From: Nitrospira sp. UBA2082
GTDB lineage: Bacteria; Nitrospirota; Nitrospiria; Nitrospirales; Nitrospiraceae
NCBI GenBank assembly: GCA_002331335.1
Contig: DCZO01000013.1
Coordinates: 103,284-167,283 of the forward strand
Length of the DNA: 64,000 nucleotides
Reading direction: 5' to 3'
Shown here one piece after another: positions 23,711 through 31,378 of this stretch. Made by a program: the position numbers and the translations under genes. The notes beneath the pieces were generated by a model. It did not search any database and was not told the origin of the DNA. It saw only the letters and a program-made list of their open reading frames with translations. The first letter of the stretch is position 1; every line of letters begins with the position of its first letter.

Positions 23711-25264
23711 ATGGCTGGCATTAAGCGAGCATTGATTAGTGTTTCGGATAAGACCGGGGTCGTCGATATCGCAAAGGGCTTGGAAGCGCTCGGCGCGGAA
23801 ATTCTCTCCACCGGCGGGACTGCCAAGGCGTTGCGCGAAGCGGGTGTGAAAGTGACGGACGTGGCGGCCTATACCGGCTCGCCGGAAATTCTCGACGGTC
23901 GGGTCAAGACGCTGCATCCGAAGATTCATGGCGGACTCTTGGGCCGCCGGTCTGTGCCGGCGCATGTCGAGCAAATGACGCAGCACGGCATCGGTCCGAT
24001 CGATGTGGTCGTGGTGAACCTGTATCCGTTCGAGGCGACGATTGCCAAGCCCAATTGCCACTTCGACGATGCAATTGAGAATATCGATATCGGTGGACCG
24101 TCAATGCTCCGCTCTGCGGCGAAAAACCACGAGGACGTCCTGGTGTTAGTCGATCCGTCGGATTATACGCGGGTGTTGGACGCCGTGAACGCAAACACGG
24201 TGACCCGTGCGCTACGGCGTGAACTGGCGATGAAGGTGTTTCAGCATACAGCCCGCTACGACAGTTTGATCGCCGGCTATCTCGAAAAACAGGTACAGGG
24301 TGGGGAGGTGAAGTTTCCCAAGATGCTCTCGCTGCAATTTGAGCTCGCGGAAATCTTACGGTACGGCGAGAATCCTCACCAGCAAGGAGCGTTTTACCGC
24401 GAGCTGAATGCCCACGAACCATCCGTCTCCCGCGGCACTATTCTGCACGGCAAGGCAATGTCGTACAACAATTTCCTCGATGCCAATTCAGCCCTCGAAC
24501 TGGCCAAGGAATATGCGGCGTGCGCCGTGGCTATCATCAAGCACAACAATCCCTGCGGAGTGGCGCTCGGCAACACACCGGTCGAGGCCTATGTGAAGGC
24601 GAGGGAGACCGATCCGGTGTCGGCCTTTGGCGGAGTGATCGCGTTCAATCGTCCGGTCGATCTGGCAGCAGCCAAGGAAATCACTTCGACATTCGTCGAG
24701 GTGGTGATTGCGCCGGGCTTTGCCGAAGACGCGCTGGCGGAGCTGAAGCGGAAGAAGGATTTGCGCCTGCTGGATGTCGGTCCGCTCGTGAAAGTGAATC
24801 AAGATGGGTACGATCTCAAGAAGCTGGTCGGCGGGCTGATCGTACAAGACCGTGATCTCGGTGTGTTGACCGACCTGAAAGCGCTCAAGGTGCCGACGGT
24901 CAGGAAGCCGACGGATGAAGAATATGCCGCCTGCGCGTTTGCCTGGACCGTCTGCAAACACGTCAAGTCGAACGCGATTATCTATGCCAAGCCCGGACAG
25001 ACGGTGGGGATCGGTGCGGGGCAGATGAGTCGGGTGGATAGCGTGAAGCTTGCGGCGATGAAGGCGCAGATGCCGGTGAAGGGCTGCGTGATGGCCTCGG
25101 ACGCATTTTTCCCATTCCGCGATGGACTCGATGCCGCGGCGCAAGCCGGCATTACCGCCGTGATTCAGCCCGGCGGGTCGATTCGGGATGCCGAGATCGT
25201 CAAGGCGGCGGACGAGCATGGCCTGGCGATGATTTTGACGGGCATGCGCCACTTCCGCCACTAA
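23711..25264 (+). CDS. purH: Bifunctional AICAR formyltransferase / IMP cyclohydrolase
   Basis: 517 residues from ATG 23711 (MAGIKRALISVSDKTGVVDI), the standard start and length. The N-terminal MGS-like domain performs IMP cyclisation (KTLHPKIHGGLL). The AICAR transformylase domain holds IKHNNPCGVA with the catalytic Lys-His, and MSRVDSVKLA near the end. It makes the last two steps of purine nucleotide synthesis. purD lies downstream after a 155-bp gap that holds a large palindromic element, so the two may or may not share a transcript. Confidence 0.97.
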   Translation: MAGIKRALISVSDKTGVVDIAKGLEALGAEILSTGGTAKALREAGVKVTDVAAYTGSPEILDGRVKTLHPKIHGGLLGRRSVPAHVEQMTQHGIGPIDVVVVNLYPFEATIAKPNCHFDDAIENIDIGGPSMLRSAAKNHEDVLVLVDPSDYTRVLDAVNANTVTRALRRELAMKVFQHTARYDSLIAGYLEKQVQGGEVKFPKMLSLQFELAEILRYGENPHQQGAFYRELNAHEPSVSRGTILHGKAMSYNNFLDANSALELAKEYAACAVAIIKHNNPCGVALGNTPVEAYVKARETDPVSAFGGVIAFNRPVDLAAAKEITSTFVEVVIAPGFAEDALAELKRKKDLRLLDVGPLVKVNQDGYDLKKLVGGLIVQDRDLGVLTDLKALKVPTVRKPTDEEYAACAFAWTVCKHVKSNAIIYAKPGQTVGIGAGQMSRVDSVKLAAMKAQMPVKGCVMASDAFFPFRDGLDAAAQAGITAVIQPGGSIRDAEIVKAADEHGLAMILTGMRHFRH

Positions 25265-25273
25265 CGGATGTTG

Positions 25274-25378
25274 AAACGCCTTTCCAGCTTCGTTCTCGGC
25301 TTGGCAAAATCCTCCATGTAGCCCAGAGGCTACGCCTCCGGTTTTGCCTTCGTCTGCGGCCTTGATGGAAAGCCGTTT
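25274..25378. repeat. 105-nt nested palindromic element between purH and purD
   Basis: Three nested inverted repeats: the outer AAACGCCTTTCCA (25274-25286) with TGGAAAGCCGTTT (25366-25378), 12 of 13 pairs; GGCAAAA (25303-25309) with TTTTGCC (25342-25348); and the inner GTAGCC (25318-25323) with GGCTAC (25328-25333) around the loop CAGA. Between the first two stems both arms carry a similar word, CTTCGTTCTCGGC and CTTCGTCTGCGGC, as an internal loop. It looks like a REP-type extragenic palindrome or a structured RNA. I see no second copy in this window. Confidence 0.75.
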
Positions 25379-25419
25379 GAACAGCCTTCAAGGAAAATCA
25401 TATCCCCGAGGACTATCCT

Positions 25420-26685
25420 GTGAAAATTCTCGTTGTCGGGAGCGGAGGGCGTGAGCATGCCATGGTGTGGATGCTCGCGCGGAGCCCGCGCAACCCCATC
25501 CTCTATTGCGCGCCAGGCAATGCCGGCATTGAATCCGTGGCCACGTGCGTGCCCCTTAAAGCCGACGATGTGGCGGGGCTGAAAGATTTCGTCGTTCGTG
25601 AGCAGATTGATCTGACCGTCGTCGGACCGGAGGCTCCGCTGGCGCTCGGGATCGTCGACGAGTTTCGAAGAGCCAACCTCAGGATTTTCGGCCCCACCAA
25701 GAATGCCGCGCGGCTCGAAGCCAGCAAGATCTTCTCCAAAGACGTCATGGCGCAGGCCAGAATTCCGACTGCGCGCGCGAGGAGTTTCGACAAGGCCGTC
25801 GATGCGTTGGCCTATCTCGAACAACATGAGCTCCCTGTCGTGATCAAGGCCGACGGTCTTGCTCAAGGCAAAGGGGTCGTCATTGCGACGACGCGAGAAG
25901 AGGCGCGCGACGCCGTTATTGGCTCGATGGAGAAAGCGATGTTTGGCCAGGCGGGGAAACGGGTTTTGATCGAGCAATTCCTCGACGGCGAGGAATTGAC
26001 GGTCATGGCCTTTACAGACGGCCGGACCGTCGTGCCGATGTTGCCGGCGCAGGATCACAAGCGCGTCGGTGACGCAGACACTGGCCTCAATACCGGCGGA
26101 ATGGGAGCCTACTGCCCGGCGCCGTTAGGCACACCGGCTCTCCGTGAGCATGTGACGCGCTCAATTCTGCAACCGATTGTTGAGACCATGGCCCGCTTGG
26201 GGTCGCCTTTTCAGGGCGTCCTGTATGCCGGTCTGATGGTGGTGAAGGGGGTGCCGTATGTCCTGGAATTTAATGCACGGATGGGAGATCCTGAAACGCA
26301 GGTTGTCTTGCCCTTGCTGAAGACAGACTTGATCGATGTCATGGAGGCCGTGATCGAGCACCGCCTGGACCAACTTGCCGTCGAATGGCATGACGATACG
26401 GCCGTCTGTGTGGTGATGACGTCGGGTGGGTATCCTGGCTCCTATCAACAAGGATTTCCCATTCACGGTTTGCCGGTTCAGCACGGTAGCCGGACGATGA
26501 TCTTTCATGCCGGGACCGCCACGAAGAACGGGATGGTCGTCACTGCCGGAGGACGTGTCTTGGGCATTACCGGACGGGGAACAACGTTGAAAGAGGCCCA
26601 AGCGAATGCCTATCAGGCCGTGGCCGGTATTTCCTTCCAGGACTGCCACTATCGAAAGGATATCGCGCATCGCGCGCTCCTTTGA
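25420..26685 (+). CDS. purD: Phosphoribosylamine-glycine ligase
   Basis: 421 residues starting at GTG 25420, with MKILVVGSGGREHAMVWML as the family's N-terminus. The ATP-grasp domain shows PVVIKADGLAQGKGVVIA, then EQFLDGEELTVMAFTDG, and the metal-binding LEFNARMGDPETQVVLPLL. It joins glycine to phosphoribosylamine in purine synthesis. The start is firm because the glycine-rich loop begins at residue 7. A substantial palindromic element precedes it. Confidence 0.97.
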   Translation: MKILVVGSGGREHAMVWMLARSPRNPILYCAPGNAGIESVATCVPLKADDVAGLKDFVVREQIDLTVVGPEAPLALGIVDEFRRANLRIFGPTKNAARLEASKIFSKDVMAQARIPTARARSFDKAVDALAYLEQHELPVVIKADGLAQGKGVVIATTREEARDAVIGSMEKAMFGQAGKRVLIEQFLDGEELTVMAFTDGRTVVPMLPAQDHKRVGDADTGLNTGGMGAYCPAPLGTPALREHVTRSILQPIVETMARLGSPFQGVLYAGLMVVKGVPYVLEFNARMGDPETQVVLPLLKTDLIDVMEAVIEHRLDQLAVEWHDDTAVCVVMTSGGYPGSYQQGFPIHGLPVQHGSRTMIFHAGTATKNGMVVTAGGRVLGITGRGTTLKEAQANAYQAVAGISFQDCHYRKDIAHRALL

Positions 26686-26849
26686 TCTGCCAGACGCGTT
26701 GGACTGCATTCTCGACCATCAATCAGGTATTGGCTCGACTTCCCCAGCCGACACTCGACAGAGACGAAAGAACGTGTTAGACACAGTGCACATTTCATCG
26801 GTATTTCGTTGAACATACACAGGACGCACTGGAGTGAGGAGGAAGAGCG

Positions 26850-27251
26850 ATGAGGAGTGGGAAGCGCCAGTCTGCAATGCGGGTGTTGGGAATGGCCCTG
26901 GGGCTCGGCTGTCTCTTGAGTGCGGCGGGGTGCGATTACTGGCCGCCGGCGCTGCAAGCTCAGATCGAACAATTGCGATCGGAAACGGAAACCTTAAATA
27001 TGGAGAAAACACAGCTTCAGAGTCAGGTCAATGACCTCTCAAAAGCACGGCACGATCTCCAAATTCAGTTCGACGAGCTGAGCCGCGTCAACCGGGAGAA
27101 GACGGAAATCATTGCGAGTCTGCAACGCCGACTCGATGCGTCGCACGTGAAAGGGAGCAAGGCACTGGCTCCGTCGAAAGCGGCAGCCAAGTCAACGGCC
27201 AAACCGTCCGTTAAACCGCAGGTGAAGAAGAAGCCCACGGTCAAGCGGTAG
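26850..27251 (+). CDS. Coiled-coil lipoprotein of unknown function
   Basis: 133 residues. The N-terminal hydrophobic segment ends in the lipobox LSAAGC, so the mature protein is lipidated at Cys 28 or so. A heptad-rich coiled coil follows (LQAQIEQLRSETETLNMEKT, QLQSQVNDLSKARHDLQIQF) and the tail is a Lys/Ala/Pro-rich stretch. The overall plan (lipid anchor, rod, basic tail) resembles Lpp-like or Pal-associated spacers, but no peptidoglycan domain is seen. GAGGAGGAAG precedes the ATG, so the start is good. Confidence 0.72.
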   Translation: MRSGKRQSAMRVLGMALGLGCLLSAAGCDYWPPALQAQIEQLRSETETLNMEKTQLQSQVNDLSKARHDLQIQFDELSRVNREKTEIIASLQRRLDASHVKGSKALAPSKAAAKSTAKPSVKPQVKKKPTVKR

Positions 27252-27261
27252 ACGAGCTCCG

Positions 27262-27609
27262 TCAGCTTGAGCTTGAGGAGTTGCCTGAGGAGGAGGTGTT
27301 ACTCGACGGTGAAGACGCAGGCGTGGCCGATGAGGGGGCGGTCGTGGAAGACGGGGCTGTCGCCGACGTACCAGCCTCTTTCTTTGAGCCGGCTCCAGAA
27401 TCCGCGGTTTCGCCGGATGGGGGTTTCAGCTTGCTGGAGTAGTCGGTGACGTACCAGCCGCTTCCTTTGAACATGATGCCGGGTGACGAAATCAACCGCC
27501 GCACCGCCTGCCCACACTTCGGACAAGCTGAAAGCGGATCATCTTTCATGCTTTGTTTGGCTTCAAACTTGTTGGAACAACTGTCGCATTGATATTCATA
27601 CGTGGGCAC
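27262..27609 (-). CDS. FmdB-type zinc-ribbon protein with Ser/Ala/Pro tail
   Basis: 115 residues. MPTYEYQCDSCSNKFEAKQS and SACPKCGQAVRRLISSPG give the FmdB/CxxC regulator zinc ribbon (C8-x-x-C11 and C29-x-x-C32). FKGSGWYVTDYSSK is the conserved end of the domain. From residue ~55 the chain is low-complexity Ser/Thr/Ala/Pro, a tail common in bacterial members. The role is unknown for most members. It is convergent with the coiled-coil lipoprotein gene, with a 10-bp gap. Confidence 0.88.
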   Translation of the reverse strand: MPTYEYQCDSCSNKFEAKQSMKDDPLSACPKCGQAVRRLISSPGIMFKGSGWYVTDYSSKLKPPSGETADSGAGSKKEAGTSATAPSSTTAPSSATPASSPSSNTSSSGNSSSSS

Positions 27610-27686
27610 GGGTGGTCCTCCGAAAAAAAGTCACATTGTTTGACGGTTCATAAGGCTGATTTTCGCCCAGTCAAGAGTCGCGCCAT

Positions 27687-28883
27687 TCACAGGGACAACT
27701 TGTGGAAGGCCTCTGCGATCCGTTGAATCCCGCGTTCAATGGCCTCCATGCTTGTGGCATAAGACAGCCGGATATGGGTCCGGCTGCCGAAGGCTTCTCC
27801 CGGTACGACCGCTACCCGTGCTTCCTTCAAGAGATACTGGGCCACATCTTGCGGGGACCGTATCGGTCCGGTCGGCCCCTGTCGTCCGAGGATTCCACCA
27901 ATGTTGGGAAACGCATAGAAGGCCCCGCCAGGCAGGCGGCATGACACCCCCGGGATCGCATTGAGCCGATCAATAATGACCCTTCGCCGCCGGTCGAATT
28001 CGATGACCATCTTCTCGGTGAAGGACCCTCCCAGCTTCAACGCCGCTACGGCGGCCTTTTGTGAGATCGAGCAGGGGTTTGAGGTACTTTGGCTCTGAAT
28101 ATTCCCCATGGCAGTCAGGAGGTCCTTGGGACCGGCGGCGTATCCGATGCGCCAACCGGTCATTGCGTAGGCTTTTGAGACACCGTTAATCACGACGGTC
28201 CGTTCTGCGACTTCAGGACTCAGGCTGGCGATGCTCCGATGGACGGCTCCATCGTAGAGCACTTTTTCGTAGATTTCGTCGGAGATAACGAGCAGCTGGT
28301 GTCGGACCGCGATGCCCGCGATCGCTTCGAGAGTCCTCCACTCATACACAGCTCCGGTCGGATTACATGGACTGTTCACCAGGATGGCTTTTGTCCGCGG
28401 TGTCACCAGCCGTTCCAGACTATCCGGATCGATGGCGTATCCGGTGGCTTCGTCAGTTGGGAGGAAGACCGGGGTCGCATCGTTCAGCAGCGCTTGGTCG
28501 GCGTATGAGACCCAGTAGGGGGTCGGAATAATGAGTTCATCTCCGGCTTCCAAAAAGGCTTCGGCCAAGTTATAGAGCGAGTGTTTGGCTCCGCAAGACA
28601 CGAGAATCTGGGCCTTCTCATAGCGAAGCCCTTGCTCCGACTGGAACTTGTCGATAATTGCCTGTCGAAGCTCATCGATGCCGGACGACGGGGTGTATTT
28701 CGTAAAACCGGCTCGTATCGCAGCTTCGGCGGCGGCCTTCACCGGCTCAGGAGTATCGAAATCCGGTTCGCCTGATGAGAAATCGATGACATCGATGCCT
28801 TGCGCCGCCATCGCCTTGGCGGTGGCAGTCATGGCTAACGTCGGAGACGGGGTAATCCGTCCGACTCGGGCGGCAAGTTTCAT
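27687..28883 (-). CDS. Pyridoxal-phosphate aminotransferase, aspartate/prephenate type (class I)
   Basis: 398 residues. The N-terminal half carries NSPCNPTGAVY, and VINGVSKAYAMTGWRIGYAA contains the PLP-binding Lys of class I aminotransferases. GVFYFFPN-like GGAFYAFPNIGG and EAFGSRTHIRLSYATS hold the Arg that binds the substrate alpha-carboxylate. It most resembles bacterial aspartate or prephenate/arogenate aminotransferases of the I-beta class. Stop and coaD overlap by 4 bp at the 5' end (ATGA), so it is translated with coaD and rsmD. Substrate is not proven by sequence. Confidence 0.9.
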   Translation of the reverse strand: MKLAARVGRITPSPTLAMTATAKAMAAQGIDVIDFSSGEPDFDTPEPVKAAAEAAIRAGFTKYTPSSGIDELRQAIIDKFQSEQGLRYEKAQILVSCGAKHSLYNLAEAFLEAGDELIIPTPYWVSYADQALLNDATPVFLPTDEATGYAIDPDSLERLVTPRTKAILVNSPCNPTGAVYEWRTLEAIAGIAVRHQLLVISDEIYEKVLYDGAVHRSIASLSPEVAERTVVINGVSKAYAMTGWRIGYAAGPKDLLTAMGNIQSQSTSNPCSISQKAAVAALKLGGSFTEKMVIEFDRRRRVIIDRLNAIPGVSCRLPGGAFYAFPNIGGILGRQGPTGPIRSPQDVAQYLLKEARVAVVPGEAFGSRTHIRLSYATSMEAIERGIQRIAEAFHKLSL

Positions 28884-29368
28884 GATTTAAGGCTCCAGAT
28901 CCGTTCTTGCAAGCGGCGCGCGACTTCAGGGTGCAGAAATTCCGTCAAGCTACCGCCATGGTGTGCGACATCTTTGATAATGCTGGAGGAGAGATACGAG
29001 TATTCTTCGCTCGGCATTAGAAAGACCGTTTCGACATGCTTGGCCAATTTTCGGTTGATGAGGGCCATTTGAAACTCGTGTTCAAAATCAGAGATGGCAC
29101 GCAGTCCTCGGATAATGGCATGCGCACCGGTTCGTTCGACATAGTCGACCAACAGACCCTCGAATGTCGTCACTTCCACCTGGCCAAGATCTTTCATCAC
29201 GAGGGCCACCATCTCCAACCGTTCGGCGAGGTTGAAGAGGGGATGCTTGGCCGGATTCGGTGCGACCGCAACGATGACTTTGTCGAACACACGCAGGCTT
29301 CGGGTGATGATGTCGGCGTGCCCATGCGTCACCGGGTCGAACGTACCGGGATAGACGCCGATCTTCAT
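28880..29368 (-). CDS. coaD: Phosphopantetheine adenylyltransferase
   Basis: 162 residues from the ATG complementary to 29366-29368. MKIGVYPGTFDPVTHGHADI carries the nucleotidyltransferase T/HxGH signature (THGH), and MPSEEYSYLSSSIIKDVAHH has the second signature. ISDFEHEFQMALINR completes the family pattern. It makes dephospho-CoA, the penultimate step of coenzyme A synthesis. The gene overlaps rsmD by 4 bp upstream and the aminotransferase by 4 bp downstream; the longer frame to 29497 has no homology and is rejected. Confidence 0.96.
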   Translation of the reverse strand: MKIGVYPGTFDPVTHGHADIITRSLRVFDKVIVAVAPNPAKHPLFNLAERLEMVALVMKDLGQVEVTTFEGLLVDYVERTGAHAIIRGLRAISDFEHEFQMALINRKLAKHVETVFLMPSEEYSYLSSSIIKDVAHHGGSLTEFLHPEVARRLQERIWSLKS

Positions 29369-29934
29369 CGTAGCCCGGCGTGCGAGATGGAATAGAGCGA
29401 CAACGCAGTATCGCCGTAGCGGTATTGGCGTGTACGGATGGCACACCCCAGGGAAGACGGGAGAGAAGTCTTGTTTGCATGTTCGATAATCAGCCATGCA
29501 TCGTCGGCAAACAGCCGGTTCGTCGCGACTCCGCTCAAGAGGGCGGTAAATTCGTGTGTGACTGCATAGGGAGGATCAGCGAAGACGAGCTGATAGGGGC
29601 CTTCCCATCGGTCTGGCCTATTGAGAAAGTGCTGAACTCGGTGGGCGCAAATCGTCATGTTCTCTGCAATTCCGCAATCCATGATATTTCGTCGCAGCAG
29701 AGCCAGTGCCTCGGCATCGGATTCGACGCAGGTTACGTGCGCCGCGCCTCGACTCAGTGCTTCAACGCCGACGGCGCCTGTTCCTGCATAAAGATCAAGA
29801 AATTGGCTATCCAGCAGCCGATTCCCGATGATTGAGAAGAGGGCTTCGCGCACGCGGTCGGACGTTGGACGAAGCGCTAATCCCTGTGGCCTGCGAAGCC
29901 GCCGGCCACGATGAGTTCCTGCAATGACACGCAT
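29365..29934 (-). CDS. rsmD: 16S rRNA (guanine966-N2)-methyltransferase
   Basis: 189 residues. MRVIAGTHRGRRLRRP is the RsmD N-terminus, LDLYAGTGAVGVEALSRGA is the SAM-binding motif I, and VFADPPYAVT carries the DPPY catalytic motif of N6/N2 methyltransferases. RPTSDRVREALFSIIG is another family signature. It methylates G966 of 16S rRNA in the assembled 30S subunit. The usual genome partner coaD follows with 4-bp overlap, as seen here in many bacteria. Confidence 0.96.
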   Translation of the reverse strand: MRVIAGTHRGRRLRRPQGLALRPTSDRVREALFSIIGNRLLDSQFLDLYAGTGAVGVEALSRGAAHVTCVESDAEALALLRRNIMDCGIAENMTICAHRVQHFLNRPDRWEGPYQLVFADPPYAVTHEFTALLSGVATNRLFADDAWLIIEHANKTSLPSSLGCAIRTRQYRYGDTALSLYSISHAGLR

Positions 29935-30107
29935 GTCAGAAGAATGCTGCTACCCATGCAACCGGGAAAATCTAACACAGCGATTTTGAAGGGGTCAAGA
30001 ACGGTTCTTTGGTAAGTGGCTCACGGACGGGAGATCATGCATTCTGGGCCAGCACATGCAGCGAGGTCGGCACGTCACATCGGAACACGGGTTCTGTACC
30101 GCACTTT

Positions 30108-30210
30108 TTGACGCTCCTGCCGCAGAAGGACTATAATACAACTCCGTCAAGCTGCCCCATGGCGGCCCAATCCGCTGACGGTGGATCGCAGCCGATTCAA
30201 CGCGGATTGG
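30108..30210 (+). ncRNA. Candidate small RNA: promoter followed by a stem-loop in the gap after rsmD
   Basis: TTGACG (30108-30113) and TATAAT (30132-30137) with an 18-bp spacer make a near-consensus promoter with no start codon in a useful place. From ~30144 onwards the transcript contains CCAATCCGC (30167-30175) paired with GCGGATTGG (30202-30210), a perfect 9-bp stem with a 26-nt loop. No U-rich terminator is evident, and the transcript would run into the antisense of the zinc-ribbon gene. It could be an sRNA, an antisense RNA, or chance. Confidence 0.35.
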
Positions 30211-30233
30211 ACGGTTACGAAGGCACTCCGCAA

Positions 30234-30407
30234 TTAGCGCGTGGCAACGGGTTGAGGCTCTCGTGCCGCCAAACTCTTTCTCCGATTGTTGGAAATCGTG
30301 CGATCGATGATGGCGCCGCAATTAATGCACTTCCAGGCATAGAAAATGAGAAAGAAATCAGAGAACCGCTCCAACATCATCATTCCCTTGCACTTCGGAC
30401 ATTCCAT
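30234..30407 (-). CDS. Small zinc-ribbon protein
   Basis: 57 residues from the ATG complementary to 30405-30407, behind GGGAGGATACG. MECPKCKGMMMLERFSDFF and WKCINCGAIIDRTI provide two CxxC pairs, a zinc ribbon, and the protein ends in a basic tail. An 82-residue frame is open upstream but lacks a ribosome-binding site. Function is unknown; proteins of this plan are usually nucleic-acid or protein interaction modules. Confidence 0.7.
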   Translation of the reverse strand: MECPKCKGMMMLERFSDFFLIFYAWKCINCGAIIDRTISNNRRKSLAAREPQPVATR

Positions 30408-30545
30408 CGTATCCTCCCAGGTGACTAAGTGTGCAGCTGGAGGCCTATCTAGCAAGAGATGCACCAAATTGTCATATTGCAATATTTCAATGGGTTACGA
30501 TTTACGTATTTGTCTCAGGGGGTAAAAACCGCCAATTTGTCTAGT

Positions 30546-30574
30546 ACAAAAACGTCCGAGGTGTCAGTTTTTGT
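30546..30574. promoter_or_regulatory. Inverted repeat upstream of radC
   Basis: ACAAAAAC (30546-30553) and GTTTTTGT (30567-30574) are perfect 8-bp arms with a 13-bp centre. Including flanks GT/GC the match is 9 of 10. Located 17 bases before the radC ATG, it could be an operator or an RNA hairpin that reaches the ribosome-binding region. Confidence 0.4.
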
Positions 30575-30591
30575 GCAATGACGAAGGATCT

Positions 30592-31332
30592 ATGGCACCA
30601 AGAAAACAAGCCAACAGTATTACGACCTGGCCCGAATCGGAACGCCCTCGTGAGCGACTGCTTGCGAAAGGTTCGGACACTCTTTCCGACGCACAGCTCC
30701 TGGCCATTCTTCTCCGAACCGGACGGCGCGATTCTTCTGCCGTGCAAGTGGCAATCGAACTTCTCAGCCGAAGCGGCGGAGTTGGCGGCCTCGCCACGTG
30801 CGGCGTCGAAGAGCTCTGCGCGATTCCAGGCATGGGGCCTGCGAAAGTTGCCCAATTGAAGGCAGCGATCGAGCTGGGACGGCGATCGCTGGCGACGCCG
30901 CTGTCGACCGGGACGCGCATCTCGACGAGTGTTGATCTCTACAGGCACTTCCATCCCATGCTCCGCGATCAAAAACACGAAATCTTCAAGGTCGTCCTGC
31001 TCGATGCAAAAAACAGCTTCGTCAAGGAAGCGACGGTATCCAAAGGCAGTCTCACGCTGAGCATTGTCCACCCACGGGAAGTCTTTGCGTTCGCGGTGCG
31101 GGAATCTGCGGCAGGCGTAATCTTTCTGCACAATCATCCTAGCGGAGATCCCACACCGAGCCTTGAAGACCGGCAATTAACGGACCGGCTGGTGGCCGCC
31201 GGCAACCTGCTCGGCATTCCTGTCTTGGACCATATCGTCATCGGTGATGGCCGGTATGTCAGTTTTGCGGATGAGGGCTGGCTTGCGAGCGAAGGAACCG
31301 CTCGTCACATAGGGAGAAGCCGAATGGCCTAG
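30592..31332 (+). CDS. radC: RadC-family JAMM/MPN+ protein
   Basis: 246 residues from ATG 30592, where GAAGGATC precedes the start. PESERPRERLLAKGSDTLSD is the family N-terminus, and a helix-hairpin-helix follows (AIPGMGPAKVAQLKAAIELG). The JAB/JAMM metal motif is FLHNHPSGDPTPSLED, with catalytic metal ligands H-x-H and D. The name comes from an E. coli radiation phenotype later shown to be misassigned; the molecular function is unknown. An inverted repeat upstream may regulate it. Confidence 0.93.
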   Translation: MAPRKQANSITTWPESERPRERLLAKGSDTLSDAQLLAILLRTGRRDSSAVQVAIELLSRSGGVGGLATCGVEELCAIPGMGPAKVAQLKAAIELGRRSLATPLSTGTRISTSVDLYRHFHPMLRDQKHEIFKVVLLDAKNSFVKEATVSKGSLTLSIVHPREVFAFAVRESAAGVIFLHNHPSGDPTPSLEDRQLTDRLVAAGNLLGIPVLDHIVIGDGRYVSFADEGWLASEGTARHIGRSRMA

Positions 31333-31378
31333 CACACGTCGACCGTTCCCCACATACTCATCATGAGGAGGGCATGCC

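Noticed and set aside
26686..26849. Regulatory RNA or riboswitch between purD and the coiled-coil lipoprotein gene
   Set aside because: No paired elements or conserved riboswitch core could be found in this 164-bp gap.
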